From NCBI RefSeq assembly GCF_932276165.1, contig NC_064012.1, forward strand, positions 9,307,501 to 9,371,500: a DNA stretch of 64,000 nt, given 5' to 3'. Made by a program: the position numbers and the translations under genes. Shown here piece by piece: positions 1 through 12,480 of the stretch. Numbering within the stretch: position 1 is the stretch's first letter; every line of letters begins with the position of its first letter. The notes beneath the pieces are model-generated. The model was not told where the DNA came from. It made no database searches and saw nothing but the letters and a program-made list of their open reading frames with translations. This DNA comes from Plutella xylostella. Taxonomy: Eukaryota; Arthropoda; Insecta; Lepidoptera; Plutellidae.

Positions 1-556
1 AACCTGATCATCATTTGTAAGCTTATATCAGTATTTACAATACATAGGTATTTCATTAACAATATCCGCTAAGTTAAGGACCTAGATGCAAACGTGCAAA
101 CCTGGGAAAACCTAGTTAGTTAACTGTAAGTAAACTAAACTTAACATTAATTAGTTACCATAATTATAAATTAATTATTCTAGAGAATCTAGAGCGTCAA
201 AACTTTTGTACAATTTCTGGGAAGGCACTGACTACTGACATAGGTACAGGTACTCCTAGTTTAGGAGTCAGGGCGTCACCATTTTAGCTAATTTTTATTG
301 CAAAATAAAATTATGTTTGTTTTATGCTTATGTTAATGAACGGAGTACACAAACTGCTTTATTTCCATTTTACATCTGAATTCGCATTTGTATTAATTTT
401 GTATAATAGTATCGGTTGCGTCGACGCGTCGACGCTAATAATTAGGTACTTACTTATTACGTCCTATAGTTACTGAAAATTGCTCAAATCGGCTACGTTG
501 AACTGAAAACGTGAACTTCAGACTTACAAGATTGCATCCTGTAGTAGTGAGATTAG

Positions 557-1298
557 GGGTTGTTGGTTCTACCTTTTTTGGCATAAGATTTTTTTGCCTA
601 ATCTCGTATTGCATAGTAACGTTTGATCAAAGTCTCGTTACGCCGAAAATCGTATGGCATAAATCTCGTTTAGTAAAAAGTTATTTCGCATAACATTGTT
701 TAGCCTAATAATGGTATGGCCAAATCTTGAATAGCCTAATAATGCTATGGCATAGGTTTATAAAAAGTAATAATATTCGTTTGGCTTACATAGCGCAAAC
801 TGGTGCCTTGTATTGTTTCCGCTGTTTGGAAAACGCTCCGCTCCGCTTCGCTGCGCTCCGCTTTGGTTTTGATGAACATGTGCACCTAACACGCTCCTCC
901 TCGCTTTGCTCGTCGTCGCACCTATTTTTAGGTTTCGATCTCATGGGGTTTGTAATAATTATATTGGTCGTTAACTTTCGATTTTTTGATCATACAATAT
1001 CGTGATTTTCGGGATGTAGGAGAAAAATACCACAATTTGTACATTTACTACATACTTAATATATTATTTATTAAGATAACATTAGGAGAAACAAGATTAT
1101 ACATAGGTATAGACGAACATAAATTTGAGCAAACGAAACTTAGGTGTTTAAAGATTGTGCCTAAAGAGTTTTAGACGAAACGAGCCTTATGCCACATAAG
1201 TCTTGGCAAAGTGATGGTTCGGCCAAAAAAGTTTAGACCATACGAGTTATGCGAAATGAGTTTTGGTCAATAAAGATTATGCCAGATGAGCGGAACCC
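557..1298. mobile_element. hAT-type non-autonomous DNA element, copy 1 (742 bp)
   Basis: It is flanked by the perfect 8-bp duplication GAGATTAG (549-556 and 1299-1306). The ends resemble GGGTT.../...GGAACCC. It is nearly identical over about 720 bp to the copy at 57273-58030. The sequence has many GCATAA/GCCTAATAATG motifs and no transposase. Confidence 0.85.
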
Positions 1299-1980
1299 GA
1301 GATTAGGCTCACCATGGGTGGTACCATGCACACAGCATCAGCCTGTTTTATAGGGTACTTTCTATCGTATAAGTTGATTTGTTTAATGAAATATGTACCT
1401 ACTTAAGTACAGTATGTCATGTGTATGGATATAATTATCTAATGTATTGTGTATACCTATGTGTATAAGTATCTCAGTACATATATTGTATTTATGTTAC
1501 ATGAAAAAAAATATTTATAGCAGCTGACCATAACCGGGTTTCAAAATAGCATTACGATCGATTTGGAAATTCTTATCTGACCAGAATATAGTGCCCTGGT
1601 CACCCATCCTTTACTGGTCGCCTGCCAATGGTTCCAACTATGCGGCGCGGTTAAAAATAACGGCACATTTAAACTCTAGTCATTCAGTATAGTAAGGCGA
1701 TGATAAGGGATCAAATCTAGCTGGTTTTGATGTTATCTCCTGTAGTGTTTTAGTTTATGTTTAAAATTAACTTATTTACCTACCTATTTTCTCTCTCTCT
1801 AAAATTATATTATGCCACGCTTTCTGAAGGCGCTAAGAATTACTATTGCCCCTGGTTCACCCTACCCTACTCTGAAATCATTGTCCCTACCTATTCATAA
1901 TATTTTACTGAAATAATACTTTTAAGTTTAAATAACATCTAATATTAACACTATTCCTATGTTTGTTTTCAGAAGCTACA

Positions 1981-4900
1981 ATGAAAAAAGAAGAAAAAAC
2001 GACCCCGATATCCTATATAACAGGCAGTGCCACTTCCATGAACCATGATGGAAGGTAAAACTTGTTTGTGTTAAAACTTACATTCGGTATATTATGCTTA
2101 AATGTAAATAAGGAGCATCACTTTTACAGTTTTGTATAAAAGAAACAGTCACTGATGAGCACAAAAGGAGCGTCTCTGAGGTTTGGAAATGCCTTTAATC
2201 TTTGGAGTAAGGGTGAGGCCCCATTGGTGCGTTGCGTCGTCAAAAACATATACTTAATATATGTCATACATTTTTATGATAGCTGCGCCTGCGTCAGTTT
2301 CAGCCGACGCGACTACTACAACGCTTCACAGTTCACCAATGCGGCCTCACCATAAGCAGTATAAAATACAACCTGCGTGACGTCATGACGTGCCAAGATA
2401 GCCCGCTGAGTAGGATCGTTGACCATAAAATTGTGGCAGATCATTTCGCATTTAAATAAGCATGCAAATAAGCTTGACCTCTTCTGATGAGGAAAAGATA
2501 CAAAAACTTTCGCAATAAAGCAATTTAATCGCCTGATTTAAGGAACCTTCAAAAAAAATTTTTTTTTCATCTTCTCGTCAGAGAAGTAAGTATAAGTAGG
2601 TACATAATAAAGTTGAATGTAAATAACTATTAGGTGCACATGTACAAGATGATTCACAAGACACGTGAGCAGGACCACAACATTTCTAGGTATAATCTAC
2701 ACTGGTATAATTATTGGTGTGATGAACTTTTTAGTATTGAAAAGCAATACTTAATACCTATAGAATTTATCTAAGCATGAACTAAACTATAGGCTATAGT
2801 TTAGTTCATGCTTGGATAAATTTACTCAATTGAGTACGTATTTATCTAAGTAGGTGTAATATTCTAGTTTTTTATCTAAAAGATTATAATACCAAGAGCA
2901 AGTTTTATTTTTTAAGAGATTACTTGCATACGTAGATAATATTATCTCTGATCTCTAGAATTTATGATAAATTGTAGGTTTTAATGTCTTGAATAAACTT
3001 ATTTTTAGGTATCAATGGGAGATCGAACAAAACGGTTTGATGAGTAGAGTGCTTGACTATACCTAGTAAATAATAACAATAAAAAGTAATAACTTAGCTA
3101 TAATCATAAAAATATGCTTCTTCACGCTCAACGCTATATGTGTTTTTTTATGAGTATTATGCTTAATACTTAAAAAAGGTTTATTCTTATGCAAAAATGG
3201 TCTCTTACGTAGACGGAACCGAAAAGCATTGTACCCCTAGACAGTCATCATGAGTTCATGACGTCAGTTCATGTCTGTTCAACAATCTATTATTTTAATC
3301 TATCTGAGGTATTTAAATCTTCGGCCAATACCTACCTTCGGACAATATTTTGTTATGTAATTTTATGTTTCATAATCGTGAAAGACCGATCCTTTCGTGA
3401 CAAAGTCTGTTGATATTAATTAGGTAACAGTCTATAGATGAATGCAATGAGGCAATTAGCTTCTTCGTGGCGCCTATAGCTAAATGTAGGTAGGTCGATA
3501 TTATAAATTTAAATCGACCACACATTATCAGACGAAGTACTTAACTCCTAGAAAAGTAGAGTTTCAATATAAGAGTTCGGATGTTACCCGTAATAATGTA
3601 ACACATTCATAACCCGACTGCAGTCAGACAAAGACAAAAATAGGGTGTTGCAAAAAGGGTACACGTAGGTTTCGGCTTAGTATACTTACCCTTTTTGCAA
3701 CACCCTGTATAAGTAGTTAGTTAATAAGCGGATTAGGATCGGATCACGCTCTATTTTCGTGAGCGTAATAAAAATGTTTATATAGCTGTAATAGGCGCAA
3801 ATAGATAAGTGATAGAAGCCTTATGAAAATAGTTTAATTATAAGAAGGTGGAGATATAAAATTATATACATTCCCATGTGAAGTTAGAAACTACTCGACT
3901 CCATTTATTGATACCGGAATTCCCACGGGAAACCCGTTTAACCAAAACTGAAAAACAGATTTTATTCACAAATAGATAGTTATAGTTACTTACATAAATT
4001 CCTACTTATTATTAATTCTTGTTTGCAGTAACGTATCGCAATATGGAGTGTACCAGTCCAGTGACTACATACTGGGGCTGCAGCTGGAGAGCAAGACGGA
4101 AAGTGAGAAGAGGAAGGAAGAGGACGACACGCACCAAGTCAAACATCCTACCTCGTGAGTAGACCTACTACACCTGCAGATCGTTATTGGGGTGCACGAA
4201 ATCCTACTTCATTATCCCACGTTTCTTAAACGTAACGTGCAGCGCCATTGAGTATGAATCGAGTGCGCATTGTTCTATGTGCGGCGCAAGCGGCAGTTAG
4301 CAACTGAGGCTTATTTAGAGAAAACTTATGTTCCTTTGGGCTTATCTGACTGCTGCTGCTGGTCAATCTTTTTACTACATTGTCAAACTATAGACTAGCT
4401 CTAGTGCTTGACCGGCACGCCGGGGTAGGAAACTATAAATTAGAAAACTAGTAAAATTGGTTGTAAACATGTTGTTGTACCTAACCATGCAACACCTCGC
4501 AAGAATCTTAAAGAATCTACTAAGTACCTATGCTTTATGAGGAAATATCTAAAACACTGTAAACAATAATAACACAACAGGAAGCCTTATCATACTGAGT
4601 CGCGAGCACAGGAGTCGATACTATGTTCGAATCTACATAAACATAATTATGGAAAAAACTAATTCCACTTTTGGAACTAACAAATTTGCCTTACATTCTG
4701 ACAGTGATATTTGACGATACGCAACGTAAACGGAGGTTTCGAATCCTGTGCTCGCGGCTCTGATCTCTCATAATACCTCACAGGCAACCTCAACGTTCCA
4801 GTAGGAAACATAAGAGAAATGGTACAATTTGTAATCACCAGGTACGCGGAGACGATACTGCACATATTCCGGGGCAACATCGGCACTGGTCTGCTGGCCA

Positions 4901-7900
4901 TGGGAGATGCCTTCAAGAACGGGGGCCTGGTGTTCGGATCCATCATGACGGTCTTCCTGGGCATCATCAGCGTGCACTCACAACACTTATTAGTAAGTTA
5001 TTACACTCACATCATCATCAGCCATTCATCAACTGCTGGACATAGGCCTATCCCAAGAAGCGCCACAACACTCGGTCCTCGGCCAAGGCCGTCGGTCCAG
5101 CGATCAGGAGGGCGTCCCACGCTCCGTTTGCCTGTTTGTGGTCTCCACTTGTGAACTTATCTACCCCAAGGACACTCACGAGCAAGGAAAATGTCCCCGT
5201 TACATGGAACGGTTATGGAACGTCAATGGCAGGTGGAACTTTATTGCACGTATCGTGAGTGTAGATCAAAGGCAGCCTGTAGTGTATTAAATAATATGGA
5301 ATCGGAAAATGTGGGTATCATTTTCACGTTGACTGAAAAATTCTGAAAAAGATTTAGTGGTACACTATACATGCATAGTTGCACAACGTAGCTTGCTCTA
5401 TTCGTTGAAAACGGATATGTGGGTGGAATGAGTTGAAACCACGTTCACTCACTTCAATACTACACACTAGTTACGCAAAAAGACGTTTCGTACCGCTGCA
5501 GCGTCTAACCAACAAATCTGTCTCGTTGTAATAAACCATCATTATAATATCAGACAGAGCTAATTAAGTACCTAGTTTGTTTGTAAACCTAGTCTTGGCG
5601 ATCACGTCTCCGCGCCTAGGTTCACACTAGCGTTGCCTAAATAGAACCTAACCTAACCAACGTTTCCAGTTAAACTGTTCCGACGAGATGTACCGTCAGA
5701 CGAAGCGGGAGAAGCCCCCCAACTTCGCGGACACCGTGGGGCTGGTGTTCGCGACCGCCTCCCCCCGCCTCCGCCCCCTCGCGCTGCCCATGAAGATACT
5801 AGTGAACCTGTTCCTCTGCGCCACGCAGCTCGGCTTCTGCTGCATCTATATCGTGTTTATAGCTAACAATGTCAAGATGGTAAGTCAAAGTGAAGATACT
5901 GTACTATGTATGGTTGCCGTCGGCTTGGTGATTGTCAGGCTCATCGTTAAATCTCACTAATGCCATTATGTCAATAGCAATCATCATCATTAACGAGCCT
6001 ACGACGCGATGCCAGTAATATATTATGTAGGTACATGCCAATGCTACGATGTATTTTTTAAGAATCATCTAGTTACCTCGACACCTGTGAAGCAAGTTAT
6101 TGTATCTCAGCCCCACGTAACTTTAAATTTCAATGGATAGAAAGAAAAACATAACAAAGTACCTAGGTACTAACCCAAGTGTCCTATCGCACTTAAATTA
6201 TAAGCAATGCATAGCCATGTCACGTTTCTTCAATAACGAAGGCGGTGACGGTAGATATTATTTCAAAAACGCTATTGTAGGTATCTATTGTATGCCCTAT
6301 TCAAAGTCTGCTTCACTGATGGATAGTAATTAAAGCAATAATATTATCACTAGGTAGGTACCTAGACAAATATTGGACACTTACGAAAGACTAGGAACAA
6401 TTGTAGGGTATGTACCTACATACAATACGTGAGTTATAAGTACTTTAACTGGGTGGAAAATGCAGGTTCCTGTATCTACAAAAGCAACTGGAATCTTCTA
6501 TACTTACTCAATAGGCACCGTGCTATATCATCATCATTAGCCCGAATCTATCTGCTGCTGCACACAATTCTGTCCGAAGGAGTGTCACAACCACAACTCA
6601 GCACTCCTCGGCATATCCTATCAGAGATGACCTGTTCACCTTCAACTTCCAGATCTGCGACCAGTACTTCAATCTGGAGCTGTCAGTGCACATGATCTTT
6701 GTGGTGGTGCCCATCCTTCTGGTGTGCATGGTGCGGAACCTCAAGTACCTGACGCCGTTCTCCACTGTGGCCAACATCCTCATGTTCCTCGGAGTCAGCG
6801 TGGTGATCTACGAGGCGGCTCAGAACCTGCCTCCCGTCCACACCAGGGCGTACATTGCTGACTGGAGACAGCTGCCGCTTTATTTTGGAACGGCTATTTA
6901 CGCGTTCGAAGGGATTGGTTTGGTTAGTTGGTTAAAGGTTTTTATGGGTTATGGTTTGCATGTTATTATTTAAATGTTCTTCATTTTAGTTATGGCTAGG
7001 GAAGGTTTGACCGTTTCGATGCTCTGCTTATGGTATGTATTGTATAGACAGGTTGTGGTTGTGTGACAATGGAAACCACAGGTGTAGAAGTAATATGATT
7101 CCAAATTCGGCTGATGAGTCGCTACTTGTGGTGAGTGTGCGTTTTTATAACGTCTTACACACCCAGTCGTTTTATAAAAGGATAGATAATCTCGATAATA
7201 AAACGGTCGGACAATTTTTTGCGCTAACGGAAGCATTCAATCAATTTAGGTGTCAATTCTATTAACACTAAAGCTAGCTATACTATGAAACGTTTCGCAA
7301 GATACAAAGTACCTAGTAGCACCATTGCCACTATAAGAACCAAAGTATTGAAATATTTTTTTTTTAGGTATCTATCGTTTAATTTTGATCACATCTGATA
7401 CCTATTATTTACATAAGTAGGGGAGACCGGGGACAAAAGTAACAGCGGGTAGAAAGTAACAAAGACTCTGTGGACTTCCCCAATAGCCTTAACGTCCCAA
7501 GCGACCGCTGGTTGTCAGCATGCGATGCCCTCCGTGCTTGATATCATTTTCCGCGCCTGTGCCGCGGTGCAAGGTTGTTTTAGTGAGCATTTCGTGATTT
7601 TACCCACCAAAAGTAAGTTTTTTGGTGTTTATTCATTTAGTGTTTACATAGAATTAAGATGCCAAGAACCATATGACTATTTTTTCATTGATTCATTATA
7701 AGATGGCCTGTAGCATGTCATAAATTGTTTTCGAATAACACGTGCTGTTTTAAAGTTATGTCGCCTGATATTTAAAAAATAGGGATGGGTACAAAAGTAA
7801 CAGCTCGCGGCAGGACAAAAGTAACGTGTTACTTTCGTAAGTTTGCCATGTCACATTGTAAATTTTTAATTTTTGTTGTTTTGATTAGATATTTGTGTCA

Positions 7901-10036
7901 TAATATTGTATATTATGGCACAAATAAAACAACTTCTTATCAGTTAGTCAGTTTAAATGATGGATCTCATTTGCAGTTTATATTAAAAAGTTTTTTTTAG
8001 TTTTGTCAATAAGTCCTAAGATTTTTTTAGTTTTGATAGTTTTTTAAGAAGTTTTCTTAACCAAATAATTTCATTGATTTTTTTGTTCTTTCTTTTGAAT
8101 CTTATTTATAACATTGGGCAGAATTTATGGGTTGTTACTTTCGACCCATGACTTGTTACTTTCGTCCTGACCATGGGGTCGAAAGTAACAATTTCCCTTT
8201 TTTTTTGAGGCTTTACAATTGATAAAATTCGAGTTGAATTAAGTAAAGTAATAATGGATATTTGTAGACTATATACGAAAGTTTTATGTGACTATATTTA
8301 TTTTATCGTAAATGTTATTAATACCGAGAAATCAGACAGAAAATGCAAACTGTTACTTTTGTCCCCGGTCTCCCCTACCTAATATTCCTCAATATACCTA
8401 ATAAATGTATCCGATGAATGCTCTTTGTCCAATGGTACCAGTCAGTTGTACCTGTCTCAATAAAATTTGTTACCTAGGTCGAAAAAAACAGGTGCTTAGA
8501 CATTATCCTTCAACAAGCAGGCACATTAAATCCAACTTCAAAGCTACAGAATAGACTTGGTAACATTGACCAAAATTCCCCCCTTCATAACAGGTGCTCC
8601 CGCTAAAGAACGAGATGAGGAACCCTGAGGTGTTCCAAAAGCCGTTCGGGGTGCTCAACGTGGGCATGGTGATCGTGGGCTGCATCTTCATCACCGTGGG
8701 CTTCCTGGGGTACCTGCAGTGGGGCGACGACGTGGCCGGCAGCCTCACGCTCAACCTGGAGCCTGGACAAATGTAAGTGTCTTGCTCGAAAGTCCTTGCA
8801 CAGAGAATATACGACGTCAATAATTTATATAGGTTGGTATCCCTGCTTTAAGAACTAACCTCGTGTATCCCTGACACCACATACCTAGGGACTTCATATA
8901 GATTCAGACATTTTTGTGCCATATTTCTACCCCACACCTTAAACTTACTTCTCTCCCCCCAGAGTAAGCAAGCTGGTGCAAGTGGCGATAGCCCTGGCGA
9001 TGTTGCTGACCTACCCGCTGCAGTTCTACGTGCCGGTGGACATCACGTGGCCCTCGCTGATGAAGCGGTTCGGCGGGAGCAACCCCGTGGCCATGGAGCT
9101 GTTCTACAGGGTGCTGCTGGTGCTGCTCACTTGTAAGTTGTTCTAAGGTTCACTCGAGTAACACTGTGGGGACATAATCTAACACCCGGCCATCCTACCC
9201 AGCCGGGAATCGAACCCGGAACCTTGGGCATGGCAGACAGGATCCACCACTACACCATTCGACCGTCAATGTATGGAAGTAGATTAACTACACTACACAC
9301 ACGAGCATTGAAAAAGTTCCAGTGACATATGGAACGTCATGGCAGGTGGAACTTTTTCATTGCTCGTGAGTGTATGTCTAATTAAGCATGCACTGACGTC
9401 CTACATCAGCGCTCCATTCCATATACCCAATAACTACCTACTGAAGTTGCTGATTGTTACTGTGTGGTAGTAGATACTTACATAAACTTATCGTCCATAC
9501 AAGAAAAGTGAAATTATATAAATTATTCACCACGTTAACCATGCCAATATTACCTATAATACGTATGGATATTCTCTTGCGCATGATTAGATAGTGTTTA
9601 GATGTTTTGTTATTACTACAATACCAACTGTCGGTTACAGTTTGCATTTCGAGCACGCTTGTTTATCTAGATGAGCTCTGAGATATACCGATCACATAGA
9701 TACCTATTGATTATAATGATTAGATAAACATTACGATTTGTGAACACTTTCTCACTGTACCTACCAATAAATGCAATTCCATTTATTCCAGTTATCCTAG
9801 CGGAGTCGATACCGCAACTAGGCCTGTTCATCTCGCTGGTGGGCGCAGTCAGCAGCACAGCTCTGGCCCTCATCTTCCCTCCCATCATAGAGATGGTGAT
9901 GGCGGCCCAGAAGCCTGGCCGCGTGACCTTCTACATGGTGGTCAAAGACCTGGTCATCATCACGCTAGGCATCTTCATATTCGTCACAGGAACCTTCGAG
10001 AGCATCACGTCGATCATTAAAGCATTCCAACAGTGA
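1981..10036 (+). CDS. SLC36 proton-coupled amino acid transporter (pathetic-like), 8 coding exons
   Basis: Coding exons are 1981-2054, 4029-4154, 4842-4992, 5670-5879, 6653-6922, 8594-8772, 8963-9132 and 9792-10036. All introns are GT-AG, all phases match, and they give one 474-residue protein, the normal size for SLC36/AAAP transporters. The start ATG lies 8 nt inside an exon that follows a good acceptor (1971-1972), so an upstream non-coding exon is expected. The N-terminal ~65 residues are charged and cytosolic. Exon 3 carries the family signature RGNIGTGLLAMGDAFKNGG (about residues 77-95). Later exons carry VRNLKYLTPFS, the AIYAFEGIGLV segment and the hydrophobic PLQFYVP segment, consistent with about 11 membrane spans. 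The family moves small neutral amino acids with protons at plasma or lysosomal membranes, and insect members such as Drosophila path stimulate growth through TORC1. Which of the several insect SLC36 paralogues this is cannot be decided by eye. Introns carry repeats only. Confidence 0.93.
2765..2821. repeat. perfect hairpin, 28-bp arms, in SLC36 intron 1
   Basis: The arms around AAGCATGAACTAAACTATAG are complementary with a 1-nt centre, and the match extends outward (ATTTATC) with one mismatch. Confidence 0.8.
3641..3706. mobile_element. miniature TIR element or footprint (66 bp)
   Basis: TAGGGTGTTGCAAAAAGGGT and its exact inverse flank a 20-odd-nt centre. TA at the ends suggests a Tc1/mariner-type miniature. 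Confidence 0.65.
4680..4752 (+). mobile_element. fragment of the 61-kb TIR element
   Basis: ATACGCAACGTAAACGGAGG is the inverse of sequence at 61085-61105 and 50040-50060. It lies just before SLC36 exon 3. Confidence 0.6.
5013..5150 (-). mobile_element. LINE (RTE-like) 3' fragment in SLC36 intron 3
   Basis: Antisense copy of the 3' end of the element at 22653-23750 (GGGACGCCCTCCTG, GAGGACCGAGTGTTGTGG, CAGCAGT..GATGA tail), with about 45 bp missing from the middle. Confidence 0.75.
5173..5261. mobile_element. TA-flanked MITE (CACTCACG family), short copy
   Basis: Its ends are CACTCACGAGCAA and an inverted GTGAGTG end. Internally deleted to about 90 bp. Family members are also at 9296, 40682, 50246, 52234 and elsewhere. 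Confidence 0.7.
7420..8375. mobile_element. 956-bp TIR element in SLC36 intron 5, with GAAAGTAAC repeats
   Basis: The terminal inverted repeats GGGGAGACCGGGGACAAAAG(TAACA) are perfect over about 25 bp, and TA flanks both ends. Inside, the motif (A)AAAGTAAC occurs at least nine times in both orientations, often as CGAAAGTAAC. There is no transposase frame. Confidence 0.85.
9185..9275 (-). mobile_element. tRNA-derived SINE head in SLC36 intron 7
   Basis: On the minus strand an A-box-like GGTGTAGTGG and B box GGTTCGATTCC are present, but the acceptor stem does not pair, so this is SINE, not tRNA. Confidence 0.65.
9296..9372. mobile_element. TA-flanked MITE (CACTCACG family), 77 bp
   Basis: Inverted ends CACACACGAGCATTGAAAAA / TTTTTCATTGCTCGTGAGTG, TA on both sides (9294-9295, 9373-9374). 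Confidence 0.8.
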
Positions 10037-10069
10037 ACGTTTTGAAGGATAATCTGGTTATTAGTTGCC

Positions 10070-10193
10070 GCTGCACGGGTTCGTTATCGATCGATCGATA
10101 AAGACGTTTATTACGCGTTTACTAGCAGCGCCGTATTTATAGCGAATCGCGATATAGTGACGTTTATCTTAGTCGTCAACGAACCCGTGCAGC
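10070..10193. mobile_element. small foldback element in the SLC36 3' region
   Basis: GCTGCACGGGTTCGTT (10070-10085) is exactly inverted at 10178-10193, with further weak pairing (GACGTTTAT) inside. Confidence 0.7.
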
Positions 10194-10369
10194 TAGATCA
10201 GAATTATTGACTTATTTATTTTGTTTACAAGGTAGTAAGTAGGCTATCTCTGACTGTCGATCTCGGGGATGTACTATCAATCACTAGTGTTGTTATGTGC
10301 CTTAAATTAATTACTAAGATTTATTGATTGATATTATACTTAGGTATTGTAAGAATGTTGTATTAATAA

Positions 10370-10927
10370 GGGTGAATTCGTCCAACCATCACGTTACACG
10401 AGAATAACTATACCGGGATTAAAATTATACGCGAGTAAATATCTAGGATAAGTACATTTGCATTCTACCAAGTTATACCATGATTAAATTGAATGAACGA
10501 GGAACGAAACTGTAATGCAACTAAAATAAAAATAGCTGCGTTTCAAAGCATGCAATAGAAATGACATGCCAACTTAGTTTGAATGGATTATAAAAGTATG
10601 AAATATTATAAAAGTTTATGTTTTAATATTTTATTCGCTGTTGTTATTCTGAGACTTTGCCTTTTAACGTACTTTTGTTTATGTTTTGACAGATGTGTTT
10701 ATATGTCATTATGACGGTTTTCTAATCAGCTGATGTGCTGCCGCCATTACAAAATTACTCTCGGATAAGCTCGTTACACGGTCAATTTTGGCGGTATAAC
10801 ATTTTATTCTTGGGATAAGCTAGTTATCTTGGTTTCAGGTTTGGTAGAATGCAAAATCCTGCTTACTCGCGAGTAACTGGTACTTTACTCGAGAGTAAAA
10901 TTTACTCGACGTTGGCCGAATCCGCCC
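10370..10927. mobile_element. PIF/Harbinger-type MITE (558 bp)
   Basis: Imperfect TIRs GGGTGAATTCGTCCAAC / inverted GGGCGGATTCGGCCAAC with TAA target duplication on each side. GAGTAA repeats occur near the right end. Confidence 0.7.
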
Positions 10928-11178
10928 TAAATGACATAAGTTTAATTGAGAGATACTGTTTAAATTAACAGATGAAGCTTGTATTTTTACTACAAAATCA
11001 CATAAGTATTTAGGAAAAAAGTTTCAAAGATGAATATTATACAATGTAAATAGTTGGATGGATGTTATATTGTATGTGTAAGAGGCGTCATTTATTGTGA
11101 TACATATAAATCTATAAATTATGATTGATAAAAACTGGTAAAACCAGAAATTAATCTGACACTATATACTAGACACTA

Positions 11179-11302
11179 TTGGCCGGTTTCTATCTATGGA
11201 TAATGCTTTAGTACCTACCAAAGTGGCAAATTATTTGTGAAGAATGTATCAAAAATAATTATCAGTAACCAAATCCATAGACAGATAGATAGAAACCGAC
11301 TA
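11179..11302. mobile_element. short TIR element
   Basis: TCGGTTTCTATCTAT-type ends are inverted around an AT-rich centre of about 70 bp. Confidence 0.55.
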
Positions 11303-11641
11303 TAAGCATTATTAGGTTACGATTGCAGAGAAAACAGGTGCTACAAATGAATAAATATTAGATACCTAAGTTTAAATGATCCTAACATATTAATCAATAT
11401 TGCAATTAAATTTAGATTAAGTATTGGTTTGTAAATTAAATGTTAAGTATTTGTAATTTTACTTAGATAGGGTGCAAAGAAATAAGTTTATTTTATATCA
11501 GGCAGGTTTTTTTATCCGTACCAAAATTTATATGTAGCTATCATGTTTGAAAAATCACTTGACTAATGGTTAATTATTACTTCTATCTATATGTTAAAGT
11601 TGATTACGCATTAAAAAACCGGCCCAAAATGCTATAAAATG

Positions 11642-11796
11642 AGCTCCAATTTCTCCATATTCGGTTAGATCGTAACAACGAAACCAAAGGAAAGGTTGAT
11701 CAATTATACGTCTACGTATCTCCATATTAAATTCTTGACAAAAGTCAAGCAATAATCCCTGGTTATGCTCTAACCCACTATGGAGAAATTGGAACT
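11642..11796. mobile_element. short TIR element (CCAATTTCTCCAT family)
   Basis: AGCTCCAATTTCTCCAT is inverted at 11780-11796 with one mismatch. Related sequence occurs at 21610-21730 and 32095-32250. Confidence 0.65.
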
Positions 11797-12480
11797 AATT
11801 TGACTAATGTAATTATGTATTCTAAACCTTTTTGGTAGGTAAAACTAGGTTCTATAATAGTTATGAATGTGTTACCCCAATTTATTCTTCTTAAATGAGT
11901 GATCCGTAATACATAAGTAAAAGGATAATACAATAAATGTCCTACTATTTTGCTTTAATATATCTTTTTATTACTTACCCGAAAAAGCCCAAGTAGGGTT
12001 TATATTAACTGTAAATGATATTGTATTTAGAACACTGGTTTTGTTACACACACATGTACCCAATTTTGTACCCAACTACCTTCATATTTAATCGGTCTTT
12101 ATTTGTACTATAAAAACCATAGCAAATTATCAGCAGGCACGACTTTTATACGAAGACACGACTCATTCCATGGCCATTAGAAATGGTGAAAAGCATAGTA
12201 AATACATAATTAAAATTTCAAATCTGTGATAAGAAAACATTCCTAGGTAGGTAGATAAATGAAATTTTATTCGAAGGAAAGAATTGTTATTATTGTGAAC
12301 GGTGTAATATTGTTAATAAAAACATACTTTGACTGTTTTTCTTTCCTTAACCTTATCCGGCGACGACGACATATATTTCCTGGATTAATGAAGTTCATTT
12401 CTATCAAATCTATTGTATAATTTAAAGATGCAAATAAAAAATGAAAATACAATCTCACCATTTTTATTGTACTAATAAAT

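Larger units (their letters stand above)
10037..12480 (+). other. 3' flank / probable 3' UTR of the SLC36 gene
   Basis: There is no coding potential after the stop codon. AATAAA motifs at 10525-10530, 11350-11355 and 11932-11937 are possible polyadenylation signals, and the first lies inside a MITE. The stretch is made largely of small inverted-repeat elements listed separately. The real transcript end cannot be placed from sequence alone. Confidence 0.35.

Noticed and set aside
727..1174. Frames within hAT-type copy 1, partly repeated in copy 2
   Set aside because: The copies differ by a 22-bp indel that breaks one frame, and no transposase domain is visible.
4677..5154. Overlapping frames on both strands around SLC36 exon 3
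   Set aside because: They mirror the exon or read into the intron and a LINE fragment. Splice phase supports only the transporter frame.
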